Below are positions 1 through 13,144 of a stretch of DNA of 64,000 nucleotides, piece by piece (position 1 is the stretch's first letter; every line of letters starts with the position of its first letter). The notes under the pieces were generated by a model. The model ran no database searches and had not been told where the DNA came from. It was given only the letters and a program-made list of their open reading frames with translations. The translations under genes were made by a program, and so were the position numbers. Origin of the DNA: Apteryx mantelli (taxonomy: Eukaryota > Chordata > Aves > Apterygiformes > Apterygidae); the NCBI RefSeq assembly GCF_036417845.1, contig NC_089985.1, positions 25,688,583-25,752,582 of the forward strand, written 5' to 3'.

Positions 1-196
1 TATTTGTTCCTCCATTAGCACTTTTAGGCAAATATTGAGTAAGACTACGGCGTACTGTATCACTGGTTATTTGTTGCAAAGGAGCTTTTACATTTGCTGT
101 AGATTCAAATGTGACAATTCCAACCCAGGAACCAATTTCAATAATTTGGAGCAGAAATACCTCTGCAGCCTGATAGAGATGGTTAATGCGGTCACG
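1..196 (-). CDS. CLCA1: CLCA1-like exon 7 (truncated by window edge)
   Basis: The acceptor ACATACAG precedes [17 protein letters not shown] and GSWVGIVTF, the centre of the VWA fold. It reads to the first base of the window, ending in NGGTN, where the second metal-site threonine sits. The exon and the rest of the gene continue to the left. Confidence 0.88.
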
Positions 197-3100
197 CTGT
201 ATGTGGAGACAAAAAACATCCTTAGAATGCATCCTTAGATATCTATTCTGAAAATATAGCAACTATTGATGTTGTTCAGTTTGTAATGAAAAATTAATAA
301 CTATCTGCTATAAGGTACATTAGACAACTCATATGTGTGTTCAGTCACAGAACAGAGGAGATGTGTACCATGTTCTGGTATCATGAAAGTGTGTTTGCAA
401 ACTGTACATTTCAGGAAAGATATCATTAACCAAACTTCATCTTCTGAGGTTATGACCTCATTTCTAACAAATTATCTGTTACTTTTTTGTTTTGATAGCA
501 TGTTTTCAGTCCAAAAGTACAGAATCTCTAACACCCATGGGGTAGGTTAGCCTAGACAATAAGTATTTTGGAAATTGAATATTAGTAAAATAATTTATAT
601 CTTAAATGTAAATATTTGAAGCAATTACTGAAATAAAAAAGTTAAACTTGAAAATATTTCTCTCTGAAGCTAGCTATTATTGCAGGATTCATAATTATCT
701 TCACTTTCTGAGTAAACATTACATTATTAATTACCAACTGATTTCATAAAATGTATAATGATTGGCAGACATTCATCCATATTGTAAAAATCATTATATA
801 ATTTATTACAACTGCAAATCTTTGCTGAAGATCAGCCCCAGGAACAGCACTGCAGTGGAATGGCACATCTGGAAATAGGTCTGTTAATGGAGCACTATGG
901 GAGAATCCCATACTTATTTGTAGGTACCTAGAGAATTAGAGCATTTGCTGCTTTATGCTTCTTTGTGTACTTTTTGGTTTAAGGCATAACTGTCAAATAT
1001 TTAAGAATATTTCTCAACATGCTTGAGCCTTATAAATTATTTCCTTGAGATCGATATAAATGCTATTCTTGGCATTTATATTTTCCGAGGCACAAGTAAG
1101 TATTGTGGCCTCCATGCAAAAACTAGAGATGACCTTCCCATTATTAAACCAGTGAAAAAGTCTAATTTTTAATCTTGAATTCCTATGACATGACAGTCCA
1201 AACTTGTAATATTTTTGAGAAAATATAAACTGTCATTGGCTCACTGCTGAATCTTGGAAGAAGTAAGTTATAGATAAGGAAATTCTGTATGTCATCAAAA
1301 GATGATAGGCTCATTTTTAGAAGCTGTTAGAATCTGCATAGAGGCAGTCTATTAAGAAAGCATGGGGAAATGGCCTTGTCTGTCCAAAATACTTTTGTCA
1401 CCTTTCTGCAGCTGATCACATTGATATCAGTTTTATGAAAGTATTAGGTATTTATGCAAATGAGTACATATTCAGGGACCTTTACTTAACCTTGTGTTCA
1501 TAAATAAGCTTAGTAGCTCATGCCATGGAAAGTTCTGAAAGAGTAAAACTATGCAAAATTTTGTGAAAAAAAATTAAGGTGTAAAAGCCTCAGCCATGTT
1601 AAAATGACATAGCATTAAGATAATTCACATTTTTGATTTGAAAAAGCAGTATCATGATGAGAGGAGAACATCTCATTTATTGGTACTTACCTACATATTG
1701 TTTTAAATAATTTTAGAATCATACTTAATACAAAATAAAATCCTATCTATAACATACTTTCTGTTTGGGAGAAATACAATGGCAATGTCATTCTAGGTCT
1801 GAAACAAAGGAAAGAAAATATTTAAATTTGAGATTTTATAAGAAAAAGGAGACCAAGTTTGACCACTCTCTGTATTTTGAAGGAATTTCTTGTAGGAATT
1901 TCTAAATAAGATTAGCAGGGAGAAATTAGTCTCCTTTTTTCTAAAATAATAAAGTTAATTACTGGAATATTGACTGAAAGTATTTAAATTATTTTATATC
2001 TGCATTTTTAATATTTTTTGTCAAAAATGCATATAAAATGTGTATTCTTACCAATGACATGCTCCCAGAAATATCCAGTACTAGGCAGACTGCTCTGTCT
2101 TGGGTCTGCAGTAGTTGGAATGTGGTTTCAGCAGGGGGTGTAGGACTATTTATGGTAGAGGAGTTTTGAAAGTCATCAGATTCCATAATTACTTCCCATG
2201 TGCTTTTGTAGTTGCAGATCTTATTTTGCATGTTTGGAGCCTCTGCATTATGAGTGCTTTTATCACAAAATTCAACCACCTAAAAGTCAGATTGAAGATA
2301 ATAATAATTCTGAGCTTCAACAGCATGAATATAACAAAATATCTCAGAAAATAGGAGGTTTGTGGTGAGAGATGGACAAATATAGGTGTTCTTTCATGAG
2401 AGAATGTGTCTTCTGTGTCATGGTGCCTCTCCAGCCAGGATCTTAGAAGAAGCAAGCAGAGAAAGGTGCTCCAAGAATGAGGGTCAGCACAAGTCAGCAG
2501 CCTGCATATTTAACCAACTTCTTGGGTTAAGCTGATGGTCTTGAACCAATTCCTGTGAGTCTTCTTGGGTAGAACAAGGAAACAGATGCAAAGGATACAG
2601 AGTCAAGAAACAACCTCCCCTGCACTTAAATGTCTAGGGATGTCAGCAGAGTACTGCTGAGGGAAAGCCATGACCACTAAAGGTCTCAGAAAGAGCTTGC
2701 CTGAAAAAATAGAAGTAAATAGCTAAAGGAATTATCATCCCTTACTACAGGGATGTAGCTTTCCAGAAGACTGTTCATCATGCTAACATGTCCTAGAACC
2801 CCTGCACAACCACTGAAGCAGAGCTGACATGAGGATACCAGCCTGGCCACTTTTGAGAGAGGTGGGCTGCTGCTTCTGCATGAGGGATAGACAGACAAGT
2901 TTGTTCTGCAGGGGAGGTAACACAGTTCAGGTGGCAGCTTACAGAGAGAGTGATCTAAAATCACCTGTATCTTATACGTAAGGCATCTGGTAAGAGCACT
3001 TCACTTCTATGCTTGTTGATCTGATTTTCTAAAAAAGGAGCAAAAAGGATGCTGAGATCTCAATGCATCCCACCCTCATTGACACAAAACAGCTCTCAGA

Positions 3101-6100
3101 TTAATTCCACTAGCTCCTGTCTTCTCTTTTGAAAAGATTATAATAGAACTGATAACATCACTTGGAAGAAGATTTGACAGGCACCTGTTGTACCTGTGAT
3201 AGTGTGCAATGTAATAGGAGGTATGAGTCCTTTGAGAGACTTGGAAAAGCAGATTTCTACAAAACCTAGGTAGAGATGCTATGAATTATCACAGGGGAAG
3301 ATTTAAATAAGCATCCAGCCCACCCCCAAAAGGAGTATGTTTGCGTCCTTGCTGTAGGGGTCTCTGCAGTCTTTTTCTCCCAAAAAAGGACAGTAGGTAG
3401 AAGAGGCTGTCCTAGAGAGACTGCCCTCTCTAGAGTGTGCAGCTGCTTCTCTTGAAGAAGGAGTGAGAGGGGTTGTTGTAACTTGGGTGGAGTTCTGTTA
3501 TACAAAATCTCCTAGTAAAGCTTTTATTTCTAGTCTTAGAGATTACAGCACTTGTCCAAGTTGGCAGTAAATACAACCAACAGTAATACTTATTACAGTT
3601 CTTTCTAGGCAGACAGTCAAGGCTACATTAAAGATCTTTACTGGGTGACAGTTGTCCTAAGAAGTCCTAAAAGATAAGAGATGATAGCCGTTTCAAATGT
3701 AGGAGGTGAGTAAGCTCATTTAGAAGGAAGACTGTTGAAACAAGCCATGGTTTGCCTGTAGCATCAATCAGAAACTGAGCTAAAATAGCAGAGAATTTGC
3801 TGCAGATTGGTTGACATGTCAATGGTGGGGGTGGTAACAAACTGACAGAAAACACCTTCCAGAAAGTCAGGCACACAGCAGGGGAAAAAAAATGCTAAAG
3901 CAACCAGAGGCTGGCTGAAAAATGACTTGTATTATGAGCAAAAATTGTCTCCTGTTGTTTGAGTTTATTCAGGGAAGCAGGATTTGTGCATATTCTTTGA
4001 AATAGACAGAAATTAGTCAAAGAAATGCCTGACTCTGTGATCTTTTTATCCAGCAGAAATAATTGACAAGACCTCAAATGTTATTAAACACTCAATTTGG
4101 AAAGGTGTAGCAATACTTACAGAAGGTAAGCTTTGCATGTACATAATAGAAGATGGGATATTTTGTTGTTTATCTGGTACAAATGTGCATCCAGCTTCAT
4201 AGAGCTGGCCATCGTATCTGCAGTCCCTTACATTACAGTTGTTTCCATTGCACTCTTGGAAAACAGGTGCACCAGTGACACTAGCTGAACACCTAGAGGA
4301 AGAGAAGATAGACAGGGTTGGCTAGGAACCCCTAAATATTCTGTGATACGTTTTATTGTTGGTTTGAATTTTGGCTGCACAAAGCCAAGTTGCCATTGAC
4401 ACGCCACTGTATGAGACATTGCACAAGTACATAGGTAGGCACTCTTCATGCCTTGCAGAGTCCCCAGTCTAATCTAGAAATGATTAAAATCATGAAACCA
4501 TTGTCTTTTGTTGATGCAATTGATAAGCATCCTGTGGTATTTACAGGCAATGCAGGAAAGATGTTTTGCTAGGAGCTGCAATGCAAAACACTATTGGAAT
4601 GCCCAACCTGCAAAAAAAGGGCAAGGTTTCTTTGTAGAAACCACTTAAAATCACAGTGGTTTCAGTAGGGGATTTCAGTATTGTTGATAACTACTATTTG
4701 ACAAAATTTTGTTAAATAAGATGTAACAGATGGTAATTGAAGTCTGCAGTTGCACACAGGGCAAAAGTCTATGTAGCTTTATCTATAGCACCTGTTACAA
4801 AACAGCACTGCAATTCAGCCAGCTTGGACTCTGAGCTGCAAGCATGCAATAGTAGCTGTTGAATAAACATCATTTAATCATATGAACAGCTCATGGAGAC
4901 TCTACAGAGCTCAAAGTACAAACTCCACATAGACAAGAATATAGAAATTGTTACTGAAATTTTTAATACTGTGTAATGTAAAAGAAGAAATATGAAAAAT
5001 AATACCTTGTTGCTTCGACACTTGCTTTTCCAGAATTTGTAGACACATAAAAAGGTGCATCGCTATTATATTCATCAAATACCCCCCACCGAAGATGAGC
5101 CCATTCATGCACAAAAACTCTGCCTGTTGAAAAGTAATAACATATACACATTCTAAATACAACCATTTAAAACCAACTCAACATTTTAGGAAGTCATTTT
5201 AACAAAATAATTCCTCTCTCATGTAATACAAGAAAATTGTGACATGCTTAAGTGATAGGAAAAATAATTTTACCTTGAGGTACAATAAGGAAGGCTTTAA
5301 TTTAGTAACCACGACTAGAATTTTGATTCATATTTGACTTTCTCAGAAATTCAGGAACTGTTCTAAAGAAGCTTTCTAAGCTGGCAAAAGTCTTGTGAGG
5401 AACTTTTGTTTCTGTGAGGTTTCTGTCCCGTAGGGCAGCAAACCTCTACATTTTTTGTCCCTAATGTAGTATAAAATAACATATACAAGCAGTGGATATT
5501 TTATCTGGTAAGTGAGCTTAAAAAGAAGGCTACTGCTAATAGCAGCAGTTACAGTACAGAAAAATAACCATTTAAGGTTTTCAAAGAGATAACAACTTTT
5601 GGATCCAGTGTTTGAATATTTAGCTTCAGACACTTTACAAGAATTTATTACTTCTGAAAAATCTCTCTCTTTTAAAGTGTTTTAATTTTGGCAAGCAAAC
5701 TGAGGTACCCAAATTCACTAATCACTTTGGAAAATCATGGTCATTGCGTATTAACAGTAAAACAGGCAATTGAACTAAACAGCAGTATTACCTCTTTCTC
5801 CATAAATATTTAGCAAACTGCTTTTTAATAGGAAGTTAGGTGTGAAATGGATGTATCTTCCTTTCTCCTTACATCCTCCATACTGTAAGGTATATGGATC
5901 ATCTCCATATTTCAAGAAAGGATCTGCTATGATGACATCTGCCTACAATAATAAGACCAAAGGCTTAAATAACATTAAGAAATGAAGGGTGGAAATAGAG
6001 AAGGGTTAGGTGAGTCTTTCTGAGTAAGTTCAGTCCTACAATTTTTTACTCTACCAATGCTCTCATCAACTCTCCTCTTGAGTGAGAACTTCCAGTATTA

Positions 6101-8340
6101 GTCATACATCTTGTAATAATTTATAATATAGCATTATCAAACCAGCTGTTCCTTATAGTTTTAATCATAAAGAGTTCTGTAGGTCATACCTTGTCATATG
6201 ATTCTGTTTTTAATCTTGAATAGTTGGTGTTTTTCTTCCATGTTTTAGGAATTATGATTTTTACAGACTTGAAGAAAAATCGATGTTTTGTAGCTTCAAA
6301 CAAGTAATTAGAAGCATCTTTAACCATGACCTAGGGAATGAAAGAAAATAAAACATTAATATTAATTTTAAAATTAAAAGTAAGTGCAAGGAATAATTTA
6401 GACTTGTTAAGAAAGAGTAGTAAAATAAAAGAGCACTAAGTACATAACACAAAACAGAGGAAGTACTACCATCTTCAGCACAAAAAGAATATATGAAGAA
6501 ACCAAATTGTAGTTCTTGGAAACCTACACCTGCTCTATAATCCTCTTCTTAATCAGAGACTGTGATAAAATTCACACTCTAGCTTTCATATGATATAAAA
6601 ACTACTAAATGTAAGAATTTTTCTCTTAAAGTAATACGAGCTTGATAGCAAGTGTGGTAAAGTGTGGTACTGCACCTGGTGTTTCATTTATCTGAAAAAT
6701 GTCAGCATTTTTCTGTCAAATTCACTGTTTCTCCTTTCTTCTTATTTGTATTATTACTATATGCTGCCATTACTTTCCTTTCATGTTGCTCTTTTACCAC
6801 CTTTCTTTGAGTACAGACATCAGAAAAAGCATTCCCTTTGTTTGTTTTTCTCTCCAGTAACAACTAGCTGTTCAATGGGGAAAAAAAGGAAGAATGGAGC
6901 TGAAATCTGTCCCATAGGCTTTTGATAAACTAAGAAACAAGCTGTGACAAAGGCTTTGGAATCAAACACCTATGTTACATGTGCATTGAAAAGTCAGCTA
7001 AAGGATATTTCTTGAAGAAATTAAATTTGCCAGGCCTGGGAGTGATAGTGAGTTCTAACCCCATGACAGGTTGAGAATTAGTGAGACATGACATTTCACC
7101 TGTCCTCATCCCACCCCTGCCTGCTGTGCACACAAAACAGACCAGTTTTAACTAGATTAAGGGAACTAAAGGAATGGTATAAGAGCAAGTTCTCATAAGG
7201 GCAGCTATTGTGTAAATATATAATGTAGTAGTTATCTTGCAGGAACAGTAACTGCCACACGTAGGCTTCTACCCTAAAAAACATACTTAGTAGCTTGTCC
7301 CGTAATGAAAATGGAGTGATCTAAGCTATGTTTATTATTAAAAAAGGTGGCAATCAGTGAGAAATGGTAAAAAGTAAACTATCACATCCAGTTTAGCTTC
7401 ATGTAATCCTCTTGTTAGGTGAGAGAAATCTGGAAATGTTATAAACTATTTGGCTGACCTAAGGATGGTATCCTTCATACCTGATCTTAGAACTGATATG
7501 GGACTGAGATAATCCTACATCAGGGTCTAACAGGCATTAGACATACTGCAGAAGTTGGGGTAACTGTCCAAAGAAGCATGCTTTTTGGCAGATTTCCTCC
7601 AAAATGATTTTGCATAGGCAAAACCATATTCCTTTCTTTGAGATCTGGCTAGCATCCTACGCTAAGGGAATTGATCTGTAGAGGCATCTATGTGGGATGC
7701 CTTTCAGGAGTCTACAATGGCTGCAATAAAAGCTAAGCCCAGAAATATCACTAAACCTAAGCATTTTTTTGTACGTTAGGAGGTATATTAGCTAGTGAAA
7801 AGTGCTAGGATAGTAGCATAATCAGTGGCTTTTAAAAAAACATTCGTAGGATATTTTTTTCAGGTAAAGATTTGGAAAGCTGCTTAAAGGAATTTCAGTC
7901 TGCCTCCCAAAAGACTATATTACAGTGTTGTCTCACACAGGCGAGCGGTGCTCTTAGTAAGAACACTAGATGGCAAGACAAATTAGAAATGACTGGTTTA
8001 GTAACTATGGGATTAATCAATAATTAATTCAAAACAAGAGGAAAAATTCCCATTGACATGAATGGGAGCTGGACCTGATTCATGCTATATTGCAAGTAGA
8101 AAAAGTCAAGGCATTCTAAAATACTGAGAAAACAAAGCATGTAAATGCAAATGTTCTTACCTTTGTGTTTTCAATGATGTTGGCATCTTCTGGCACCTTG
8201 GGATTAATTGCAATAACCAAATCCTCATAGCCACTCTCATTTAGCCATACCATAGAACCTATTGCCACATGCGGGAGCTGAAAAGCCAGCAAAAATATCA
8301 AGCTCCTGAACACCACCATTACTTGTCCCTGTCCCCACAT
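1..8340 (-). CDS. CLCA1: CLCA1/CLCA4-like calcium-activated chloride channel regulator, 5' part (7 exons, partial)
   Basis: This is the amino-terminal part of a CLCA family protein, a secreted self-cleaving zinc metalloprotease that modulates epithelial chloride conductance and mucus. Seven exons join in frame: 8340-8161, 6330-6190, 5942-5792, 5123-5006, 4292-4121, 2279-2052 and 196-1, giving 395 residues before the left edge. Visible parts are a signal peptide (about 8-28), the motif [13 protein letters not shown] (163-175, matching HExxHxxxGxxDE), a cysteine-rich segment in exon 5, and the start of a VWA domain with an intact metal site DISGS (323-327). The wording GSWVGIVTF after the metal site resembles CLCA1 and CLCA4 rather than CLCA2. 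Position beside CLCA2 on the same strand also fits CLCA1. The protein should continue for about 500 more residues off the window. The family call is secure; the choice between CLCA1 and a CLCA1/4 co-orthologue is inference. Confidence 0.88.
2052..2279 (-). CDS. CLCA1: CLCA1-like exon 6: VWA start with intact metal site
   Basis: Codons 255-330, 228 nt, identical in length to CLCA2 exon 6. It opens with [16 protein letters not shown] and ends in [12 protein letters not shown]. The DxSxS metal-ion-dependent adhesion motif is intact (D323, S325, S327), unlike the CLCA2 copy. Confidence 0.9.
4121..4292 (-). CDS. CLCA1: CLCA1-like exon 5: cysteine-rich segment
   Basis: 172 nt, ending in phase 0. 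It has the conserved cysteines of the CLCA Cys-rich block and ends in [11 protein letters not shown], which closely matches CLCA2 exon 5. The acceptor is CCTCTAG and the donor is TCT|GTAAGT. Confidence 0.88.
5006..5123 (-). CDS. CLCA1: CLCA1-like exon 4: zinc metalloprotease motif
   Basis: 118 nt. It encodes [16 protein letters not shown], with the two zinc-binding histidines H163 and H167, the catalytic glutamate E164 and the third ligand region D174/E175. All key residues are present, so self-cleavage should be possible. It is three codons longer than the CLCA2 counterpart at its 3' end. Confidence 0.92.
5792..5942 (-). CDS. CLCA1: CLCA1-like exon 3
   Basis: Codons 108-157 plus one base, 151 nt, exactly the length of CLCA2 exon 3. 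It contains [12 protein letters not shown] and the highly conserved [10 protein letters not shown]. The acceptor is TTGTAG and the donor is GAG|GTAATA. This is part of the N-terminal metalloprotease domain. Confidence 0.9.
6190..6330 (-). CDS. CLCA1: CLCA1-like exon 2
   Basis: Codons 61-107, 141 nt, phase 0 at both ends, with a CCCTAG acceptor and AAG|GTATGA donor. It carries the family segment [15 protein letters not shown] and KIIIPKTW, equivalent to CLCA2 exon 2 (29488-29625). Confidence 0.88.
8161..8340 (-). CDS. CLCA1: CLCA1-like exon 1: signal peptide and start
   Basis: Codons 1-60, ending in phase 0 at an AAG|GTAAGA donor. It encodes a hydrophobic signal peptide followed by the conserved CLCA opening, with [11 protein letters not shown] and PEDANIIE. 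Two in-frame starts exist: M1 at 8340 and M8 at 8319. M8 has the better context (G at -3 and G at +4) and gives a more typical CLCA signal peptide, so the mature protein is the same but the true start may be M8. Confidence 0.85.
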
Positions 8341-8344
8341 TTTT

Positions 8345-8380
8345 GGTTAGAAGAGTGATGGCTTATCAGCCTTATTTATA
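8345..8380 (-). promoter_or_regulatory. TATA-box promoter with GATA site of the CLCA1-like gene
   Basis: On the minus strand, TATAAATAAG lies at 8380-8371, followed by GGCTGATAAGCC at 8371-8360, a near-palindromic GATA-type site. Initiation about 30 bases below the TATA box would fall near 8345-8350, leaving only 5-10 bases before M1 and about 30 before M8. This TATA-driven promoter contrasts with the CpG-island promoter of neighbouring CLCA2. Confidence 0.5.
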
Positions 8381-10928
8381 CAACTGCCAAAAAAATGTAA
8401 AATTTAGCGACAGGACTTTGATCCTTTATGCAAATATGGTGAAATGTGATTGGATACACTGACTTTATTTAATTATGCATTAATTTTAGGAGGAAATATT
8501 TGAATGTTATCGTGACCTAAAATATATATATGTATTTCCTTGTGCACCTTAATGTGATCTATGTTCTGTTACTCAGTTTACCTCAGATTTAATCTGGACC
8601 ATTTCCTGAGTAAGCAGAAATGATAATTGTAGATCTCTGGAATTTCCTGAGGAAACTCTGAACAGCACAACTATGTAGTATAGAATTGAAACAACAAACA
8701 AGGCAAATGCTGTTCAGTGAGAGAGTAAGGGTCCCAAGAACTTCTATATGTATTATTCAGTATGCAATATTCCTCTTTGCTTTTAGGTGTAAGATTGTCA
8801 CAATTGTACCAAAACATATTTTGCTCGAGTGAGAACAGTTTACTGAGCAATTCAGATTACTCTGAGTGGCTGCCTTATCTCCCTTTCTCATGTCTCACTT
8901 TGTGCTCTAAGAAACTTGTCCAGAAGTGATTTTATATTTCATTCCAAGTCCTTGACAAAATGTTTAATAGCATCAGACCTATCACTGATTTGCAATCCTT
9001 TGAGAAATGTCTATGATCTAGATGATGATTCTCTACCTGCTGCTTTTTGAGATCTCTTGGCTAGACAGTTCCTAATTTGCTAAGGATGTGCTTAATTAAG
9101 CCAATGTAGTGCTATATTTTAAACTGGAATATCACATAGTACTCACCTAACAGATGTATATATCTATATTTTTAGTTACATTTGTAATGGCATAAAAATT
9201 AAATAATAAAAAATGGAATAAATGTGGTGGTGATTGGCACTGATTACATTTTCATCTTTTAATCATTACTCATTGAATTCAGTATCTGTTTTTCTATTAT
9301 TTGTGTGGAATAGATGTTTAGCAGATTTTCTGATAATTTTCCAGGTCATTCCCTTTGCCTTATAAAAGTATTTTTTCTTCTTGGTGATATTGCAAGAGTC
9401 ATCAGTAATTAAGAGAGTAAACTGCTGCTGAAAGTATTATACAATTCTTTTAAAATTACTGGGTGAAATTTATCCAGACATACGCATTTAAAAATACTTC
9501 CAGTTGAAGATCTATTTCTGTCTTTTTTCCCAGTAGACTGAAAAATAGCTCCTAATTTTCGTGGGATGAAATTACATTATTCCAATGTTTCCTAAATATT
9601 GGACAGAAATATTAGCTAAATACTTCTGCTTTTTTGCATCAATAACAATTTTACTTTATCTAATATTTGCCTTATTCTATCATAAGTTGTTTGTTGTTGT
9701 TCCCGATACAATTATTTTTGCCCGCATCATTATTTTTCCCTGTATTTTAGCCCCTTATTAACTTTCTGCATTTCCAGTTTTCTCTCTTTGTTATTACTTC
9801 CTTTTCTCAAAGTCCTGAGTGCACTAAGAGGCTCTAATTGCCCTGCCCAGCCCAGCCCGTAACAAACTTTCTTTGTAATCCTCTGACAACCTCCCCAGGT
9901 TTTAACTTCCTGTGTTCAAGATCAGCTCTGATTTGGTGCAACTGTGTAACCTTGGATCAAACTTCTGAGCAGAGAGCTAAATTGTGAGAAAGAGCCCAGA
10001 GGGGCCTCATCGGGTTTCCAACCATGACCTCTGCCTTTGGCTTGGGAGCTGCATTTCAGCTCCAGTCCTCTCCCTTGGTCCCCTTGAGCTGCACTGTAAT
10101 ATGTTGTGCCTGGCCTTGTATCTTGCGGATCTTGATGTTGTCTTGCTGACCTGACCTCCTTGCTTGGCCTGCCTTGTGACTGCTGGTGGCTGGATGAAGT
10201 GGGTGACTGCCCCTGGATCTGTCTTTCTTGCCCAGGTGCACCTCTCATTGGTGAGGATGCTGCCCTGCCTGCCTTGCAGTCACCCTCAGCTCCCCCACTT
10301 CTCTATCCTGCGGAGCTGCCCATACTTGCTGCTCCCTAACAGCTTTTTCCATGTCTTCCTAACTTCTTCCTGTCTATTGCCCCTTCTAATTGGCTTCACT
10401 TGGGTTAGACTTCTGGATTTTTGAAATGTCAGCTCGCCTCAGATAACTTCTTAAACTTAATCATCTGGTCATACTGGTTTACTTCCCGAAGAAAACTTTT
10501 CCTGTTGCATTTAGTTGTAAATGCTTTTAGTTGTTTTGTTAAGTCCAAGCCAAGTAAGAACTTCAGACTCTAGACCAAGGAAACATTGTAGATCGAACAC
10601 CTAGTTGGAAACATCCTGGTATGTCCAGTCATGTCCCCTTTTTTGACCTTTATGGTACTTGGCAGAACCTCCGTAAGTGAGTGAAAAGTATTTAAAGACT
10701 TAGATGGAAAGATTGTTTCCGTAAGTCTTTATGGGAAAGTCTGGTCTTGCTATTGTTTTTTGGTATTTTCTTTCCTTTAGAACACTACTCATCATTGCCC
10801 TCAAGGAACAGCCCATTAAGGGCAGAACTCTTCAAATACTTTTACACTAGCTCACTCCGCTCAGTACTACCAGATGCCAAAAGATCAAAGAAGGTGACAT
10901 GACAGTAGTTAAGGAGAATCTGGAGAGA

Positions 10929-10950
10929 TCTTGATCACTCATGATCAAGA
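10929..10950. repeat. Perfect inverted repeat (9-base arms)
   Basis: TCTTGATCA and TGATCAAGA flank a 4-base loop. It lies in intergenic DNA and has no assigned function. Confidence 0.6.
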
Positions 10951-11633
10951 GATATCTGATGAATGATCAAAATATGAAACCATGCACCTGTTAAGAGGCT
11001 GAATGTGCTGGAGAAATACTTTCATGTAGCTTTTTATGACCATCTTCACAGCTTATACCCATCCTGCCACTAGCAGTTCTATTCTGCTATTCATGCAGAG
11101 GAAGAAAACCGATGTTCTGTAAGAAAAAGCATTTCAGTTTCAGAATTCAGTTTTCATTCATCATGGAGTAAACAGTTAACACTTACTATCATTGGTCCAG
11201 TGTAAAAAGCAATTTTATTGCAATTTAGTAAGTGAAGCTGGCTATATTTATAGCTGATAAATTCTAGTTTCTATTACATTTGGACAATAAATATGCTTCC
11301 TTAAAAGTTTCAGCTGAGGTTTGAGTGTGTTTAGTTAACTTGTAATTTACTCTTTACTTTTGCAGACACAATTGTTCCTTATCAAACATCTAATTGCACC
11401 ACTAAGAGAATAAAAGTGTTTTTTCTAGATCCAATCTTCAAAGTTTAATTGCAGGAATGGGCACAATGTCTTAAAAATCTTGTTTCTGTAATCACACGAA
11501 CACATTCCATTTTCTATTATTAGAGAACTACAAGGGAAAAAGTTGTTAGGAGTCTTACTACTTTGTTATTTTTGTTTCTTTATGCCTTGCTTTCTTGCTT
11601 GTCTGCTTGATTTTTTCCTGTTTTCTTTGCTTG

Positions 11634-11719
11634 TTTGACTTTGACCATAATAAAACTTATGCTTGTTCTTTCTTTCTTTGACTTTGACCATAATAAACCT
11701 TACACTTGTTCTATCCCTG
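11634..11719. repeat. Tandem duplication, two 43-base units
   Basis: The core TTTGACTTTGACCATAATAA occurs at 11634 and again at 11677, exactly 43 bases apart, followed in both by a related CTTRYRCTTGTTCT stretch. The copies differ at a few bases, so the duplication is not very recent. Confidence 0.75.
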
Positions 11720-13144
11720 TCACTTCAGCTTTCTCCTTGGATCAAGTTTTTTCTTTTTTTTCTGCTGACTCCAGTACCTCCCCTCTCTCCTCTTTCCCTA
11801 GTTCAATTAGAGAGGAGAGAAGAAAAAAGTTGTGATGGATCTCAAAGGGCAGAAGAGAAAACCTCCTAAGCAATCTGCAACACTTCACCCACTTCTGGGG
11901 GTGCGGTTTCACAAGGAAATCTAACACTGCTCTGTTTTCATTATCTTTTGCAGGAAACTCAACAGAGTTTTCAGCTGAATCAGAAACCTGATCTGATTTA
12001 CCAAGATCACTTAGTGGCAGCAGAAGGAAGGTGGAAGCTGTGCAGCTGCAGGCAGGGGAGCAGGGTTGTGCCTTCCAGCTACAGCACCATGTCCCCCCAG
12101 GCCAGGCCAGCACTGAAATGCCACCCTGTGTCCTCCCTTCTATTTGACCACTTCCTGTCTTCTGTCTGTTCGTTTCCCCCCTGTCTTGCCTATTTCCAAC
12201 TCTACATTCAATGAATAACCCAGGATTTTATTTCCTTCATCTCTTATATTAGCAGAGGACTCTTCTAAGCCCTTTGGGTACCTGTCCTTGGATTAAGACT
12301 CAGATAAAGTGGAAATACATGACTTCCCTAATTCACAACTCCATAAAGAACAGGAACATTCAGGAGCGCTAACTAGCTCTGGTGGCTTCATGCTTATTCC
12401 ATTTATAGCTTCTGTCTTCCTACTGCAGATTCCCTCGTCTTCTTTTGTTTCACCTTTTTGCCCTCAATTCTTCAGTTATGAAGAGGTCACAAGACTCCCT
12501 TCTGTCCCAGAACTCCATTTTCAGTCCTTTCCTTTCCTATGCCTTCAGTGCTTTTGTTCTTTCCCATCTATATTAGCATCAAAAAGCTTGAAGCACCAAA
12601 AGGAAATCTCTCTTTTCTATCAGACTATGTTTCTCAGCAGAGCATGTTTACTTCCAACTGCAGCTTCTAAAAACTGGGATGCTGTTGAGGTGGAGTAGCA
12701 GCAGCCACTGACACCTAATAGAGATGCAATAAGGAGATGGTGGCAAATAAATATTAGATTTTGGCACTGTGACGCAAACTGCCACAGACTGTACCTGATA
12801 CAAAATGTTCTTTATGCTTCTGTATTATTTCAGAACAAAATCCGTTTAGTGATACAGAGTCTGTTCAACTTTGTTATATGTAACTCAATAGCCAATTCAT
12901 ATTGAAGGAACAAGTCAAATTTGAGTAAACATAGAGTAGATGTTCTAGAAGTTTCTGGGGGGGGGTTCTCTTAGGTAGTGGAGTGGTAACATGACCTAGA
13001 TTCCTGATATAAAATATTATAGTGCCCTACCTTTACACAGGGTTTTACTGCAAGATAATCATTACATTTGCAATCTTACATTAAGGAAGAAACAAAGGTA
13101 ACCCCACACATTACACATTTTAAGATCCTTCTTTTATATTTCTG

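Noticed and set aside
9922-10248. 108-codon minus-strand frame rich in Q, S and G
   Set aside because: It looked briefly like a retroviral gag remnant, but no zinc knuckle, LTR border or primer site could be seen.
12309-12698. 129-codon plus-strand frame between the CLCA genes
   Set aside because: Serine- and phenylalanine-rich reading of CT-rich DNA; no domain, no conserved phrase.
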